Assembly: GCA_030998225.1 (NCBI GenBank)
Contig: JAPYXD010000754.1
Span: 7,130,001-7,194,000 of the forward strand
Direction: 5' to 3'
Length of the DNA: 64,000 nucleotides
Source: Diplolepis rosae
Taxonomy: Eukaryota > Arthropoda > Insecta > Hymenoptera > Diplolepididae
Below the pieces are notes generated by a model that ran no database searches, had not been told where the DNA came from, and saw nothing but the letters and a program-made list of their open reading frames with translations. Every line of letters begins with the position of its first letter. Position 1 is the stretch's first letter. A program made the position numbers and the translations under genes. Shown piece by piece: positions 33,600-45,291 of this stretch.

Positions 33600-34470
33600 T
33601 TAAATTCTAGTATAATTAGCCATACCTGGAAAAAATCGAGTTGATCGAACCAAACCATTTTATAGAATAAACCAAGATTTTTGGTTGAATCAAATAAAAT
33701 GTTGCTGGATTAACTAAAATTTTGTAAAATTATCAAACACATTTGTTTGCTTATAACAAATCGTAGAAAATAATTTCTTTGGTTGAATAAAACAAATTTT
33801 TCAGATGGTTCAAATAAAAATTTTGTTTACCGTATAACAAAAAAATTCTATAGTTCCTATAACAGAAATTTTGTTGATTCAAGCAAATATTCTTCTGACT
33901 GTAAAAAAACTCGTAAGATTAATTTAGCTAAAAATAATTAGTAATCTTGTTAGCCAACTAATATACTGGTTATTTTATTTTACTGATCAATTTTAGTGAC
34001 AATTTTCCTGTTTCCAGTAAAATATCAGCGAATGTCAGTAAAATTTTCACTGAAATCAAATAGTAACCCATTTCCAGCTATTTAATCAGTAAAATCTTAC
34101 TGATTCGAATTTAGAAAGTACCAGTTTTTTTAGTTATTAAGTAATTAATGCGCCGTATAATTGGTTTTTGAAAAAAATGCTAATCAAGGTTTTCAAATGA
34201 AAAAGTTAATTTGGGGAGAATCAGTGCCAGTTAATCATTATTCTAATAAGATAAGCTCAGTAAATCTAAATTGATGAGATGTCTAACACTAATTAAAATT
34301 GATAACAATTCTCTTAATTATTTGTCATTTTCTAGTACATAATTTAATTAGTAATTATATAACCACTTTCATTGAGAAGTAATTAGTAGAAATTTTTATC
34401 AATTTTAATTAGTGGCTGCTTTTTCATTAATTCAGATTACTATTCATCAATTCACATTTAGAGAGAGGTG
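33600..34470. repeat. GGTTGA fragments and degraded CTCTAAAT-family MITEs
   Basis: GGTTGA-family text fills 33620-33910. 33945-34118 and 34245-34467 retain right ends GAATTTAGAAAGTA and CACATTTAGAGAGAGG with weak left partners. Confidence 0.5.
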
Positions 34471-34539
34471 ATTTGTTCTTTTTCTCAAATTTGAGAATAA
34501 AGGACATGAATAAAAAAGTTTGTAAAGGCTTTTAGGATA

Positions 34540-35010
34540 ACGTGTATGGAAACTTTAATGGCAAGTGAAGTGAAAGCTTGCGATTAGTAGAAAATGTATT
34601 TTAGAGAAACTCCCATTAGAGCATTTATGGCAGAAAAAGTAAGTGTCGTATCCTAAATCAATTACCGGAGGCAAAGAATTGCAGTAAAATTTGCGCTAAG
34701 CGTGCGTTGCGCATCTACGCCAAAGAACTTTAATGGTATTATAGTAACTCGAGGTCACGGGAGTGTCTGTACGGGCACGGTTCCACGTCTGCCATTACGG
34801 AGCTTACTTTTTCGCAATATCTTCTCTCTCCAATTACCACTGTGAAAATCCACTCGCGATCTTTCAAGTATCAAACTGAGCATGCCAGATATGTAAAAAA
34901 CCGCGTTATCTCACGACCGCGTTTTACTGCCATTAACCTCTTAAACGGCAAAAGAACCTCAAGGCGAGAGTGAACTCTCGTTAACAACTAGAAGATTTAA
35001 AGAAAAATAG
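34540..35010. promoter_or_regulatory. Non-repetitive GC-richer block, possible regulatory region
   Basis: The sequence from about 34650 to 34990 has no copies elsewhere in the window and no protein-like frame. Palindromic words such as GCGTGCGTTGCGCAT and GAGAGTGAACTCTC occur. Its composition matches the blocks at 23.2 and 49.6 kb. Its role is unknown. Confidence 0.25.
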
Positions 35011-35282
35011 TTCTACCTTCCGTTTCGTAAATTTATTTTTCTAAGCACTAGAATCAAAGATAAAGAACTTAATTACCCAAATCGAGACTACTTTAATAAT
35101 TCAAATTTTCAAGAATTCTAAACTTTTCGAACCCTTAAAATACAAAAAAAACGACCAACTTCGGACAAACAAATTTCTTAAAATTAAGGATTATGAGAAT
35201 GTGGAATGGAAGGTGAAAAGTCAGGAATATTAGTGTTTTAAATTTAAAGAATTTGAAATCTTTCTGTGGAAAAAAAGTAGCA

Positions 35283-35360
35283 TTCGACTGTGTCGGGATT
35301 CGAACCCGGGCCTTTTGATTGCCGGTCGACTGCTCTAAGTAACTGATCTACACAGGCGTC
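35283..35360 (-). tRNA. tRNA-like sequence, probably SINE-derived
   Basis: The minus strand reads GTCGGACGCCTGTGTAGATC, then TTAGAGCAGTCGACCGGCAA, then GGGTTCGAATCCCGAC. There is a perfect B-box arm and a 5' GTCGG that can pair with the 3' CCGAC. The D arm is irregular and the anticodon loop CCGGCAA has C where U33 is invariant, so function is doubtful. A shorter relative sits in the MITE at 7211-7577. Confidence 0.5.
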
Positions 35361-35369
35361 CGACATTTC

Positions 35370-35840
35370 CTCCACAGGAAGTAGGTTGTATACTCGATAA
35401 CTCTCGATAGAAATATCGGATTGAATTGAGCTTTCGCATACTTTATTGAGGCTGAACAAGTAAGGAAGAGTTCGTTAACCATAGTCACATCCGACCAAAA
35501 TTGTGGAAATAAGAGCATTTTTTGTGTGGTCGAAAAAAACTTTTTGGAAAAATTCAAAATTCCAATACTGGTTTCCGATAGTGCTCATAAATTTCTACTA
35601 ATTATCCCATTAACATTTTTCGATTAAACCAAAATTAGGAAAGTTACAGTATGTTAAAACTTGAAAAAGGCAATAACATAATTCCATTTTCCAGTTAAAA
35701 AGTTAAATAGGAGATACGAAAAAAAGTCTTGATACAAAATCGTTAACTGCAAAAAGATCTACAAATTTGAATTGCAGCCTTTTTTTAAATTAATTTTCAA
35801 CTAAATTTTATAGACTGCAATAAAAGTAATAAATTTTCAA
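35370..35840 (+). repeat. Dispersed repeat with CTCGATAGAA text, copy 2
   Basis: ATAACTCTCGATAGAA (about 35396), GATTGAATTGAGCTTT (about 35420) and ATAGTGCTCATAAAT (about 35577) match 57780-58060 closely in the same orientation. It continues with weaker similarity to about 35840. The GCGC blocks are missing here. Confidence 0.75.
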
Positions 35841-35899
35841 CAAATAAAAATAATAATAATAATAACAGAGCTTTATTAAGTTACTGAAAAAAACAAAAT

Positions 35900-36480
35900 A
35901 TTTACATAACAGAATTTTCACAGAGAAGAAACTTAGCAACTTTAATGAAATTTCAACAGAATTGATAAGTCATTCATTAATTATGCTGAAAGTTCATTAA
36001 TTTTGATGAAGATTCTATACTTTTGTTGGAAATTCATTAATTTTTTGTAAAATAAAAACATTTAAAGAAAAATTCATTAATTTTGATAGAAATTCGTCAA
36101 TTGTTTTGATAATTCATTCACTATGATAGAAGTTCGATATTTTAGTTGGATATTCATGATTTTTGTTAAAAATTAATTGATTATGTTTGAAATTCATTTT
36201 TTTTAATTTATCAATTTTTTGAAAATTATAAAGTTGCTTGGAAAATTCATTAAATTTCATGAAACTTCGTTAATTGTTTTGAAGTCATTGAATTGTTGAA
36301 AGTTTTATTATTTTGTTGGAAATTATATAATTCCGTTGCGAATTCATTAATTTTCATTAAAATTCTATACTTGTGTCGGAAGTTAATTTTTTTACAGAAA
36401 ATTTATTAATTTGATAGAAAGCAGCATAATTTTGTAGAAAAGTATATAATTTCAATAAAATTCTTCAATTTTAATGACAT
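35900..36480 (+). repeat. Degenerate tandem repeat of ATTCATTAATTTTG
   Basis: Units of about 25-35 bp containing AAATTCATTAATTTTGAT with variants are repeated roughly twenty times. It is AT-rich, non-coding and irregular. Confidence 0.65.
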
Positions 36481-36579
36481 TTTTTAGTGTCACTTGAATT
36501 GCATATTTATTCATTTTGTGGAAAAATGTTTCTCACTTATTTTTGAAAAAAAGTTCAGTTATTCACTTATTTTAACATC

Positions 36580-37650
36580 AATAGGTACAGGGATGACTGT
36601 TATTGCCCAAATAGAAGAATGTAAAAGACCCAAGTTCGAAGTTCGATACGGCCCAACACTGGTCCAGCATCGCCAAAAATTTGCCGAAGATCGGCTGCCA
36701 CACCGAAAAAATTTTTTTTCCGAGAGTCAACTATCACCCATAGTTAAGTCTAACCTAGTTGAAATAACACGGATTCCTGTTTATGAGAATCACGTACATA
36801 GAGTTAAACAAGCCAATATAAACCTTGTTACAGAGAAATAAAGAATTCTAGTTCTATTAACAATTAAATTCAATTAATATTGCTATGTTGTTATTACAAA
36901 ACTCCGCTGTAAAAAGAATATCTTCTGTATTTATTACTTTTTCACTGTGTAAACAAAAATTTATTTTTGTCAATAATTCTTTAAGACCCACTTTTATCAA
37001 TATAAATTTTGCTCTAGTAGATCATAAACGTAACGTTATTTTTTGGTTACGTTTAATACATTTACTTGAAAGTATCTGTCCGTCAAATCAACTTGCTTTC
37101 TTTGTTTTTCTTACTAAACTTGAACTTTGTCATTTCAACTAGGATTGCAAAGTTGGTGCCTGTTCTAACTATGCAAAATAGTACACGGGTACAAGGAATT
37201 TTTTTCGGTGCAATATCGTGCCGTTGCTGGAATGATAACTCCGGTATGCAGTTGGCGGCCAATTCCGGCCCAAACTCTGGCCGCCGGCACTTGTTTTCGG
37301 TACAGCAACGGGCCAATGCTGTGCCAAACTCTGGTTTTCTCACTTCCAGAATGGTTTGCCATGGTAAAAGTGACACATGGCCCAGTAATGTGCCGTCCAT
37401 GAGCCCGACTCTGGCTCTTCTACTTTCAGAACTGGATTCCATAGTAAAAATGACAATCGGCTTGCTATAGGGCCGATACTGGGCCAAGTTTCGGCTGAAG
37501 GTCGGAAAATTTAAAAAGTTAAAAAAGGCCGCTGTCGTCGGCCCAGCACTTGACCGATGCAAACAGTGACACTGGCCCAATAACAATAGCCGACTCTTGG
37601 CTGCCGAGATTGAGTCAATATTGTGCCGCATTATCACCTTCGGCAATTCG
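36580..37650. repeat. GGCC-rich repeat with diverged tandem units
   Basis: 36640-36720 and 37190-37640 share CGGCCCAACACTGG-like words. Within 37320-37600 units of about 70-80 bp recur (CACTTCCAGAATGG... then CTTTCAGAACTGG...). These give long frames (187 codons at 37083-37646 minus, 134 at 37066-37470 plus) with no domain and with competing strands, so they are not called genes. Confidence 0.55.
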
Positions 37651-38139
37651 CACTTGGGGAGGTGGGTCCTGAAAGTCCTTTGCTGATTTTGGAAACTAAG
37701 AATTCTAAACAGGAACTGATAGGGACCCTGTCAGTTTCTTCTATAGACTAGAAACTCTGGTCGGGATTTATAAAATTCTTATCTCAAGAAAAAACAGAAA
37801 GAGAAATTTCTACTTTTTTTCAGTGTGGTTTCTACAACAGTTTTATGCTAGTCATTTTTGTATTATCCCAAACCTAAGAAAAATGTGTCTAGATACTCAC
37901 ATCTGGATGTTTTTTTGTGCAAGGCCCAACATTTTTCCATATTTTTCCATATTATTTATTTATTTATATTTTATTCAGTATTCTGGAAAAAGTCGTCAAA
38001 AATTTTAACCGAACCTTTTTTGTTTACTACTATACATTTCATTAATAATTTGAGTCGAACAAATAAAAAAAAGTTTCATGTAGAAACTGTACAAAGTTCT
38101 CTGTTAGATTATTATCTCCTTGACAAGGTTTTGGTTTGA

Positions 38140-38830
38140 TTGGGTGTTTTATTCCAGACCAGGGCCAGATCTGGGAATTTCTGGATCCCATACAGAAATT
38201 GCCATACCATGCCCCATCAGACCGATAATAAAACATACGGGCTGACTCGACCGGACCCATATTATGTAATAAAGCGAAGGAATGTAAAGTATACGCGGAG
38301 AGAAATTTTGAGAAAAAAAATATAGTCCCTGGTACAATGATTATGGCAAAGGATACCACGTGCTATTTACCTTTCATTTTTCAAGATAATACCGTATACA
38401 AAACCTTTATTTTTATTTTAAATGGTAATCCGATAGCAAATAGTATAGTGCGTAAAATATTAATAATATCTTTTATTGCCTAAAAGATATTACCTGCTAC
38501 CTTCAGATAATATCTACTACAATATTATCTTTGAAGAAAGTTATTTCAGGTTTTTACGTAAAAAAAATTGAATACGGCATGATGATTATCGTACGCAGTA
38601 CAATATTTTACTCTCCGTGTGTCTAATTGGCTGTGCAACTAATGTACACAGGCAAAATAAAAAACTCTTTTTATTCCGATACTGATGTAGTCCGAGCAAA
38701 AATTCCCTGATATGGCTGCGATTCGGAATGAAACGTCAAAACGGGCTGTAACAGAAATCAACGTTTTATGCCAACTCAGAGCTTATCAGGCCTGGACGTA
38801 GTTTGAGCCACTTTTTGAAAGTTTGAATAA
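38140..38830. repeat. GC-rich repeat fragments, TGCAGAAATTTC family
   Basis: CCAGACCAGGGCCAGATC and CATACAGAAATTGCC at 38150-38210, and a second fragment at 38695-38830, resemble 6685-6960 and 29.7-30.1 kb. Between them is AT-rich DNA with ATTATCTTT/AAAGATAT motifs. Confidence 0.4.
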
Positions 38831-39049
38831 GTTTTGAAAACTTATTTTCACTACCCATACAGCACAGAATATACCAGGAATATAATGAATATGCCTTGAA
38901 TGTTCTGCATATTCCTAGTATATCAAAAACATATTTCTGCTTAGCTTGTGCTGTCTGGGTATATTATCTTAATTAGAACTGGATGAAAATTGAGAATTCA
39001 AATATAAAGATTCATTGAGAATGGATGCAGGAATAAATATTTTTTTCTA

Positions 39050-41658
39050 TTGGGTTGTCCCAGAAGTAATTGCCGATTTTTTCATACAAATTAAACATAT
39101 TTTTTTAAATACAAAGAATGAACATTAATCAATGATATATTTACCATTTTGTTCAATGACCTTTTGCCATCTTTCTGCACTCTAAAAACAAGTGTGTAGT
39201 GAAATGTGTAATTTTTACACACTACACACGTTGTCAAGTGTGTAATTGAGCGAAGTGTGTACTTACTAAACATTGCCAACTCAATTTTTCGGGTACTAAA
39301 CGTTAAAGTGTTTGAGAATTAAACGTTACATTTGTAATGTGTATTGAAAGTCACACTTCAAATGCCTAAAAAGTTACTATCGTGATTCACGTGTAGAAGT
39401 AACACACTTGTTTTTAGAGTGTGGTAACATCATTATTCCACGCACTCTAAAAACAAGTGTGTTACTTTTACACGTGAATCACGATAGTAACTTTTTAGGC
39501 ATTTGAAGTGTGTATTTTTAACACACATTTTGGGTACAAAACGTTAAAGTGTTTGAAAATTAAACGTTACGTTTGTAATGTGTATTAAAAATACACACTT
39601 CAAATGCCTAAAAAGTTACTATCGTGATTCACGTGTAGAAGTAACACACTTGTTTTTAGAGTGTGGTAACATCATTATTCCACGCACTCTAAAAACAAGT
39701 GTGTTACTTTTACACGTGAATCACGATAGTAACTTTTTAGGCATTTGAAGTGTGTATTTTTAACACACATTTTGGGTACAAAACGTTAAAGTGTTTGAAA
39801 ATTAAACGTTACGTTTGTAATGTGTATTAAAAATACACACTTCAAATGCCTAAAAAGTTACTATCGTGATTCACGTGTAGAAGTAACATACTTGTTTTTA
39901 GAGGGTGGTAACATCATTATACCCCGCACTCTAAAAACAAGTGTGTTACTTCTACACGTGAATCACGATAGTAACTTTTTAGGCATTTGAAGTGTGTATT
40001 TTTAACACACATTTTGGGTACAAAACGTTAAAGTGTTTGAAAATTAAACGTTACGTTTGTAATGTGTATTAAAAATACACACTTCAAATGCCTAAAAAGT
40101 TACTATCGTGATTCACGTGTAGAAGTAACACACTTGTTTTTAGAGTGTGGTAACATCATTATTCCACGCACTCTAAAAACAAGTGTGTTACTTTTACACG
40201 TGAATCACGATAGTAACTTTTTAGGCATTTGAAGTGTGTATTTTTAACACACATTTTGGGTACAAAACGTTAAAGTGTTTGAAAATTAAACGTTACGTTT
40301 GTAATGTGTATTAAAAATACACACTTCAAATGCCTAAAAAGTTACTATCGTGATTCACGTGTAGAAGTAACACACTTGTTTTTAGAGTGTGGTAACATCA
40401 TTATTCCACGCACTCTAAAAACAAGTGTGTTACTTCTACACGTGAATCACGATAGTAACTTTTTAGGCATTTGAAGTGTGTATTTTTAACACACATTTTG
40501 GGTACAAAACGTTAAAGTGTTTGAAAATTAAATGTTACGTTTGTAATGTGTATTGAAAATACACACTTCAAATGCCTAAAAAGTTACTATCGTATTTCAC
40601 GTGTAGAAGTAACACACTTGTTTTTAGAGTGCGCTCATAGAATTTCTGGCCTTTATCGGCAAAATCTGAACCAAGTGCGATTTCACAGCTTCATCATTAT
40701 TGAAAGTTTTACCATTCAAGGAGTTCTGCAAAGATCGAAATGTAATATTACTTTCCAACCAAGACTAAATAATGTTTGGCGAGTGGCTAAAGATGTGTAT
40801 GGTGCAGCGTTGTCATGGTGGAAAATTACACCCTTACGATTGACCAATTCTGGCCGTTTTTCTTTGACCGCTGCGTTCAATTGATTTAGCTGACTTCATT
40901 AGACATCCGAATTAATCCTTTGTTTTCTTGGAAGCAGCTTAGAAAATACCAAACCTTTCCAATCCCACCAAACAGACAGCATAATCTTTTTTTGATGCAA
41001 TTCAACTTTTGATGTTGTTTGTGGTGGTTCATCACGCTTGGACCATGATCGTTTTCGCACGACGTTATTCTAAACAATCCATTTTTCATCACCAGTGATA
41101 ATTCGTTTAAAAAAGATCGAATTAATTGTGTTTAAGATGCAAATCACAAGCGTTGATGCGGTTTGTTAAATGAATTTCTCTCAATTTATGTGGAATCCAA
41201 ATATCAAGTTTTTTAACGAGTCCAAGATCTTGTATATGACACTCCATTGTTGATTTCGGTATTTTTAAAATTTCTTCAATCTTTCGCATAGTTAGATGAC
41301 GGTCTGATTCGATTATGGCTTTGATTTTGTCATCAGCAACTTTATTTGGCCGACCTCAACGTTGCTCATCTTTGAGTACACATCACGTAACTTTTTAGGA
41401 TCTTGTTCTGCGTTATTTCCTTTACGGAAATAAAGAAGCAAAATATGACGAAAATACTCGTTTTTACACTCCATCTTAAAGTTGATGCCAAACTAACAAC
41501 TGTAAACGAAATTACGCGCAATTTGTTTGTAAAGCAAGCTAAGAGTGACAGCTAAAAAATGCCAGAAGAAAAAAATTATGACATTGAAAGAAGCCATTCA
41601 AAAAGATGGTCCAAGACATCTATATGTGAAATCGGCAATTACTTCTGGGACAACCCAA
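39050..41658 (-). mobile_element. Mariner A, decayed, split by a MITE array
   Basis: The ends TTGGGTTGTCCCAGAAGTAA and its complement are flanked by TA (39048-39049, 41659-41660). They resemble mellifera-subfamily mariner TIRs. The transposase remnant is on the minus strand from an ATG at 41474 (starting MECKNEYFRHILL) to about 40640. It is broken by an internal deletion near 41375 and other lesions, so it is inactive. It inserted into the TTTTCTACTAG part of a palindromic repeat. Mariner B and C are relatives. Confidence 0.9.
39178..40631. repeat. Six-copy tandem array of palindromic MITE plus mariner spacer
   Basis: MITEs start at 39178, 39443, 39685, 39927, 40169 and 40411. The last five are 221 bp and are separated by a 21-bp spacer TGGTAACATC...CCACG, giving an exact 242-bp period. 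The first is 244 bp with a diverged left half. Each MITE is a palindrome with arms of about 85 bp starting CACTCTAAAAACAAGTG. The spacer is mariner sequence that occurs once in the related mariner B, so the array grew in place. Confidence 0.95.
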
Positions 41659-41910
41659 TACTAGTGAGCCATAAAATGGATTTTATTGTCTCGTGCGGGG
41701 CAAACAAATCCATTTCAATCGAGGGGGTCAAAAAATGGATTTGTTTGCCCCGCACCGGACAATAAAATCCATTTTATGGCCCCCTAATAGAAAAAAATCG
41801 CGTTTGACACGGGAAAAACATTAATTTTACTCATATGGTTGTTACCCTCGCTTTGCTAGGGCATCAAACTTCGCGCCCACAAAAGTTGCACAATATACTA
41901 TTGTGATTAA
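41659..41910. repeat. Double palindrome next to mariner A
   Basis: CTAGTGAGCCATAAAATGG to about 41795 forms a palindrome of about 130 bp, with GTGCGGGGCAAACAAATCC inside each arm. It is followed by GTTGTTACCCTCGCTTTGCT and the end GTTGCACAATATACTATT. It is the same repeat as at 14.7-15.2 kb, and 56292-56485 is a close copy. Confidence 0.8.
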
Positions 41911-43075
41911 ATTTTACATCCTGCAGGAATTTTATTTTCTTCAAATCTAGTCAATAATGTTTCTGAATGCTGTGAACCATAAAAATTAATTAGAGGATTT
42001 CGTGTCCTTTATAAAAAGTATGTTTTAGCATGATTTTATGAAATTTTAAAAAACTGTGGAGAATTTAAAGAATTTGAATAAATTTAAATAAAAATTTTAG
42101 AAACACGAAAATTATTTCTGTTTTTTATTAAATAATTGATCTTGATCGAATTCACAAAAATATTTTTCCTTCGATGCGACATTTTTGATATTATTTAGAA
42201 GTTTATTATTTGTAAAAAAATACAGTTGTGTGACAAATTTAACATACCAAAATAATTAAAATTTACATAATTTGATTTCATGCAGTTTATAGCTGCTTTT
42301 GCGGTAAATTTAGATCATTATTTTCTTTTACATGAATAGAAATTCTGAAATTAGTCATAATATCCTATTTTTTAAAAATTAGCTTAACCCACATGGACAA
42401 AAGAGAATAACACAAGTTGCTATTCTGAATCGAGAAATGTAATGAAATGGTATAGTAAATAATGTTTTATTTTTTGGCAACTTTTATCATTTGTATTATA
42501 AGTTCCGCCATTAGTAATACACTATTGACAATTTGATTTCTTTTCTAAATAGGCGAATAGCAAAATTTTTAATGCCAATGTTAAAACCTTCATTATGAAT
42601 AGTAAAATTTTCAATGCGAATTGTATTTTTTCTGCGCATATGCACCTATACACGTTGTACATTTTCATACTCATATGTATTTTGTGCATGTATTTATGAC
42701 ATAATCAATGAGCAAGTTTAGTAATCAGAGTTGCTAGCAATTTGAGGAGGTCACGTCTTTCAGATCCCATATACTGTTAGTTAGTATTATTCATGATTAA
42801 ATTGGTTCGAAATATTATTTTCCAGTTTTAAGGATTCACGATTTACTGAAGAAACTAGAACATATTCTATTTTATGAATAGTTTTCCATGTCAAGCAAAA
42901 TTTGGTTGAATGATTGATTTGATCAAAAAACATTTATGTTTACATAAAACAAATACCATATAATAAGCGAATTCTTTATTGATCCAAATAAATTTCGGTT
43001 AGATTAACCAAATATTTTTCTGAGTCTATTAATTTTCACAATGGCGTATATTTATTTTCATATCCTGCTTATGCA
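41911..43075. other. AT-rich DNA, no gene seen
   Basis: GGTTGA-family fragments lie at 42890-43030. Nothing else was recognised. Confidence 0.3.
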
Positions 43076-43077
43076 GT

Positions 43078-43350
43078 AGAGATGATAAAAACCTGCTCCA
43101 TTTTTAACTGCGCAAACGTGAGAAAGATGCGAACAAAAGAAGCGAGAATCGAATCATATTATTTGGCGGGCTAATTCAAAATTCTAAAAATACGTAAAAT
43201 TGATAATTTCTTTTTAATTTTACGTATTTTTAGAATTATGAATAATTAGCCCGTCATATAATATGATTTGCTTCTGGTTTCTTTACTCCGCCTCTTTCTC
43301 TCACTTACGCAATAAAAAATGAAACAGGTTTTTAAAATCATTGATATTGC
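43078..43350. repeat. Long hairpin with arms of about 125 bp
   Basis: GGCGGGCTAATTC and TTCTAAAAATACGTAAAATT (about 43163-43200) are mirrored by AATTTTACGTATTTTTAGAA and AATTAGCCCGTC (about 43215-43255). Pairing at roughly 80% extends outward through AGAAGC/GCTTCT to AAAACCTG/CAGGTTTT. The loop is about 15 bp. No target duplication was recognised. Confidence 0.75.
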
Positions 43351-43479
43351 AAATGACTTATTATACATATTAAATTGAATCCAAAAATGGTTAAAAGTTT
43401 AGTTAAAAGTTGCACTTATCATACATTAAAATCATCTACTTAATCAGAATGATTGAAATTACCTTAGAGTGTATTTGAA

Positions 43480-43960
43480 GTTGTGTGTATGACGTGTATG
43501 GAGTGATGCACGTTTAATTAGCTCACGAAGTCATCCATCGAAAGATACTCAATCCTAAGATTAAAAACGTTCTGATTTTCTCGTTCAATGCTCTGTCCTC
43601 GTCCTCGATAAGGTCAGATGCTTTTTCCAGATCGCAATTGCTTACTCTGTTTGCCTCGCGTATAGAATGTTTCCACGCAAAATCACTGCACACTAATTCC
43701 TTATCTGTTCTTCTTTCACAGTTTTTAGACACAGTTCTAATAAAAGATTTCTTAATTGACAACTATAATATCCATAGAACGAAATTGAATATTTTATAAT
43801 TGTTCAAATCTTTCTGTCAACACACTCATTATCCTTTTTATCCGATGTACTGTCTGTCGGCGCCTTAGAGTCGAGATTGGCTGCATCTCAGCTGTGATTT
43901 GTCGGTTCTAGAAAAATAATCGTCTTGTAAGCTCAGCTGTCAATAATTTTGAATCCTACC
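43480..43960. promoter_or_regulatory. Non-repetitive block with two CAGCTG E-boxes
   Basis: It is GC-richer and single-copy in the window. TCTCAGCTGTGATT (about 43887) and GCTCAGCTGTCAA (about 43931) are E-boxes. A 79-codon minus frame at 43523-43762 is charged but resembles no family I know. It could be an exon of an unrecognised transcript or a control region. Confidence 0.25.
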
Positions 43961-44519
43961 AGATTAAAGAAAGAGAGAATTTGGGCAATCTTAATTCAAC
44001 ATGCATTCGAGTGCAAAGTTCATTTTTGATTACTCTATCAAGTGATAGCTTTGCGAAAAGAGTAAATAAATGTGCATTAAATACACTTAAATTTGATCCA
44101 GTCGTTTCTTACTTGATAAACTGTAATTTAGTTCGTGGGTGTGAAAACGTAGCATTGTATCTTAAGAATGTCAAGTGTTTTGATTAAACAGCTTAGATCA
44201 CCTCGATTGATAATACAATGATTCGCAATGTTTTGCTAATTTGAAATAGAGCTTATGAGAAAAAAGGGAAATGGGAAAAAAGTTCATTTAATGGTGAAGC
44301 ATACTTTATTTCCTTAATTAATGTGTATCGTAGACTCGATATGGATTCATGAATGAAAAGAGATTCTCATGTATGAATTGCGGGAATCAGCAAAGTCTGA
44401 GAGTTCAGACAACTAGGCTGTGAATCCACCTACTTCAGGTTCGAGAAAATTGCACAGTTCTCAGAATGAGGATTAGGCATCAAGAGACTAGTAATCATTG
44501 GGTTGCAATTCTAGAATTA

Positions 44520-45289
44520 TTGGGTTGTCCCAGAAGTAATTGCCGATTTAACATATAGATGTCTTTGACCATCGTTTTGAATGGCTTCTTTCAATGTCAT
44601 AATTTTTTCCTTCTGGCATTTGTTATTTTGCTTTCTTATTTCCGTAAAGGAAATAACGCAGAACAAGCTGCTAAAAAGTTACGTGATGTGTATGGTGAGG
44701 AAGCCTTAAAAGAAATTCCGTTCTGGGGATTTTTCACTAAAAGATGAGCAACGTTCAGATCGGCCAAATGAAGTTGCTGATGATTAAATCGAAGCCAATT
44801 CTAAGAAACCAAACGATTAATTTGGATGTCTACTAACGTCGACTAAATCAATTGAACGCAGCGGTCACTGAAAAACGGCCAGAATTAGTCAATCGTAAAG
44901 GTATAATTTTTCACGATGACAACGCTACACCACGCACATCTTTAGCCACTCGAAAAAAATTATTAAGGCTTAGTTGGGAAGTGATGTTACATCCACCATA
45001 TAGCCCTGACCTTACACCATCAGATTACTATTTATTTCGATCTTTGCAGAACTCTTCGAATGGTAAAACTTTCAATGATGATGAAGCTGTGAAATCGCAC
45101 TTGGTTCAATTTTGTGCCGATAAAGACCAGAAGTTCTATGAGCGTGGAATAATGATGTTACCAGAAAGATGGCAAAAGGTCATTGAGCAAAATGGAAAAT
45201 ATATCATTGTTTAAACTTCATTCCTTGTATTTAAAAAAATTTGTTTAATTTGTATGAAAAAATCGGCAATTACTTCTGGGACAACCCAA
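44520..45289 (+). mobile_element. Mariner B, internally deleted
   Basis: The ends TTGGGTTGTCCCAGAAGTAA and their complement are flanked by TA (44518-44519, 45290-45291). It is 770 bp, against about 1.3 kb for a complete mariner. The left part keeps a fragment of the N-terminus (about 44630-44750); the helix-turn-helix linker and first catalytic Asp are gone. The C-terminal part is open at 44852-45214. It cannot make a working transposase. Confidence 0.92.
44852..45214 (+). pseudogene. Mariner transposase C-terminal fragment
   Basis: The 120-residue frame contains KRPELVNRKGIIF, HDDNATPRTS (second catalytic Asp), HPPYSPDLTPSDYYLF (third catalytic Asp in PSD) and a C-terminus ERGIMMLPERWQKVIEQNG. 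This is the DD34D catalytic core end of a mellifera-type mariner. The frame has no first catalytic Asp and no DNA-binding domain. It lies inside mariner B and is inactive. Confidence 0.92.
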
Positions 45290-45291
45290 TA

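Noticed and set aside
36494..36841. 115-codon plus-strand frame
   Set aside because: Its centre is the GGCC repeat also found at 37.2-37.6 kb; no domain or splice support.
37083..37646. 187-codon minus-strand frame
   Set aside because: It lies in GGCC-rich diverged tandem repeats, with an overlapping long frame on the other strand, and shows no domain.
39178..40631. CRISPR-like regular array
   Set aside because: The period is 242 bp, the repeats are palindromic MITEs and the spacers are identical mariner sequence in a eukaryotic genome.
43523..43762. 79-codon minus-strand frame
   Set aside because: Charged and plausible in composition, but no family match, no splice context and no promoter evidence.
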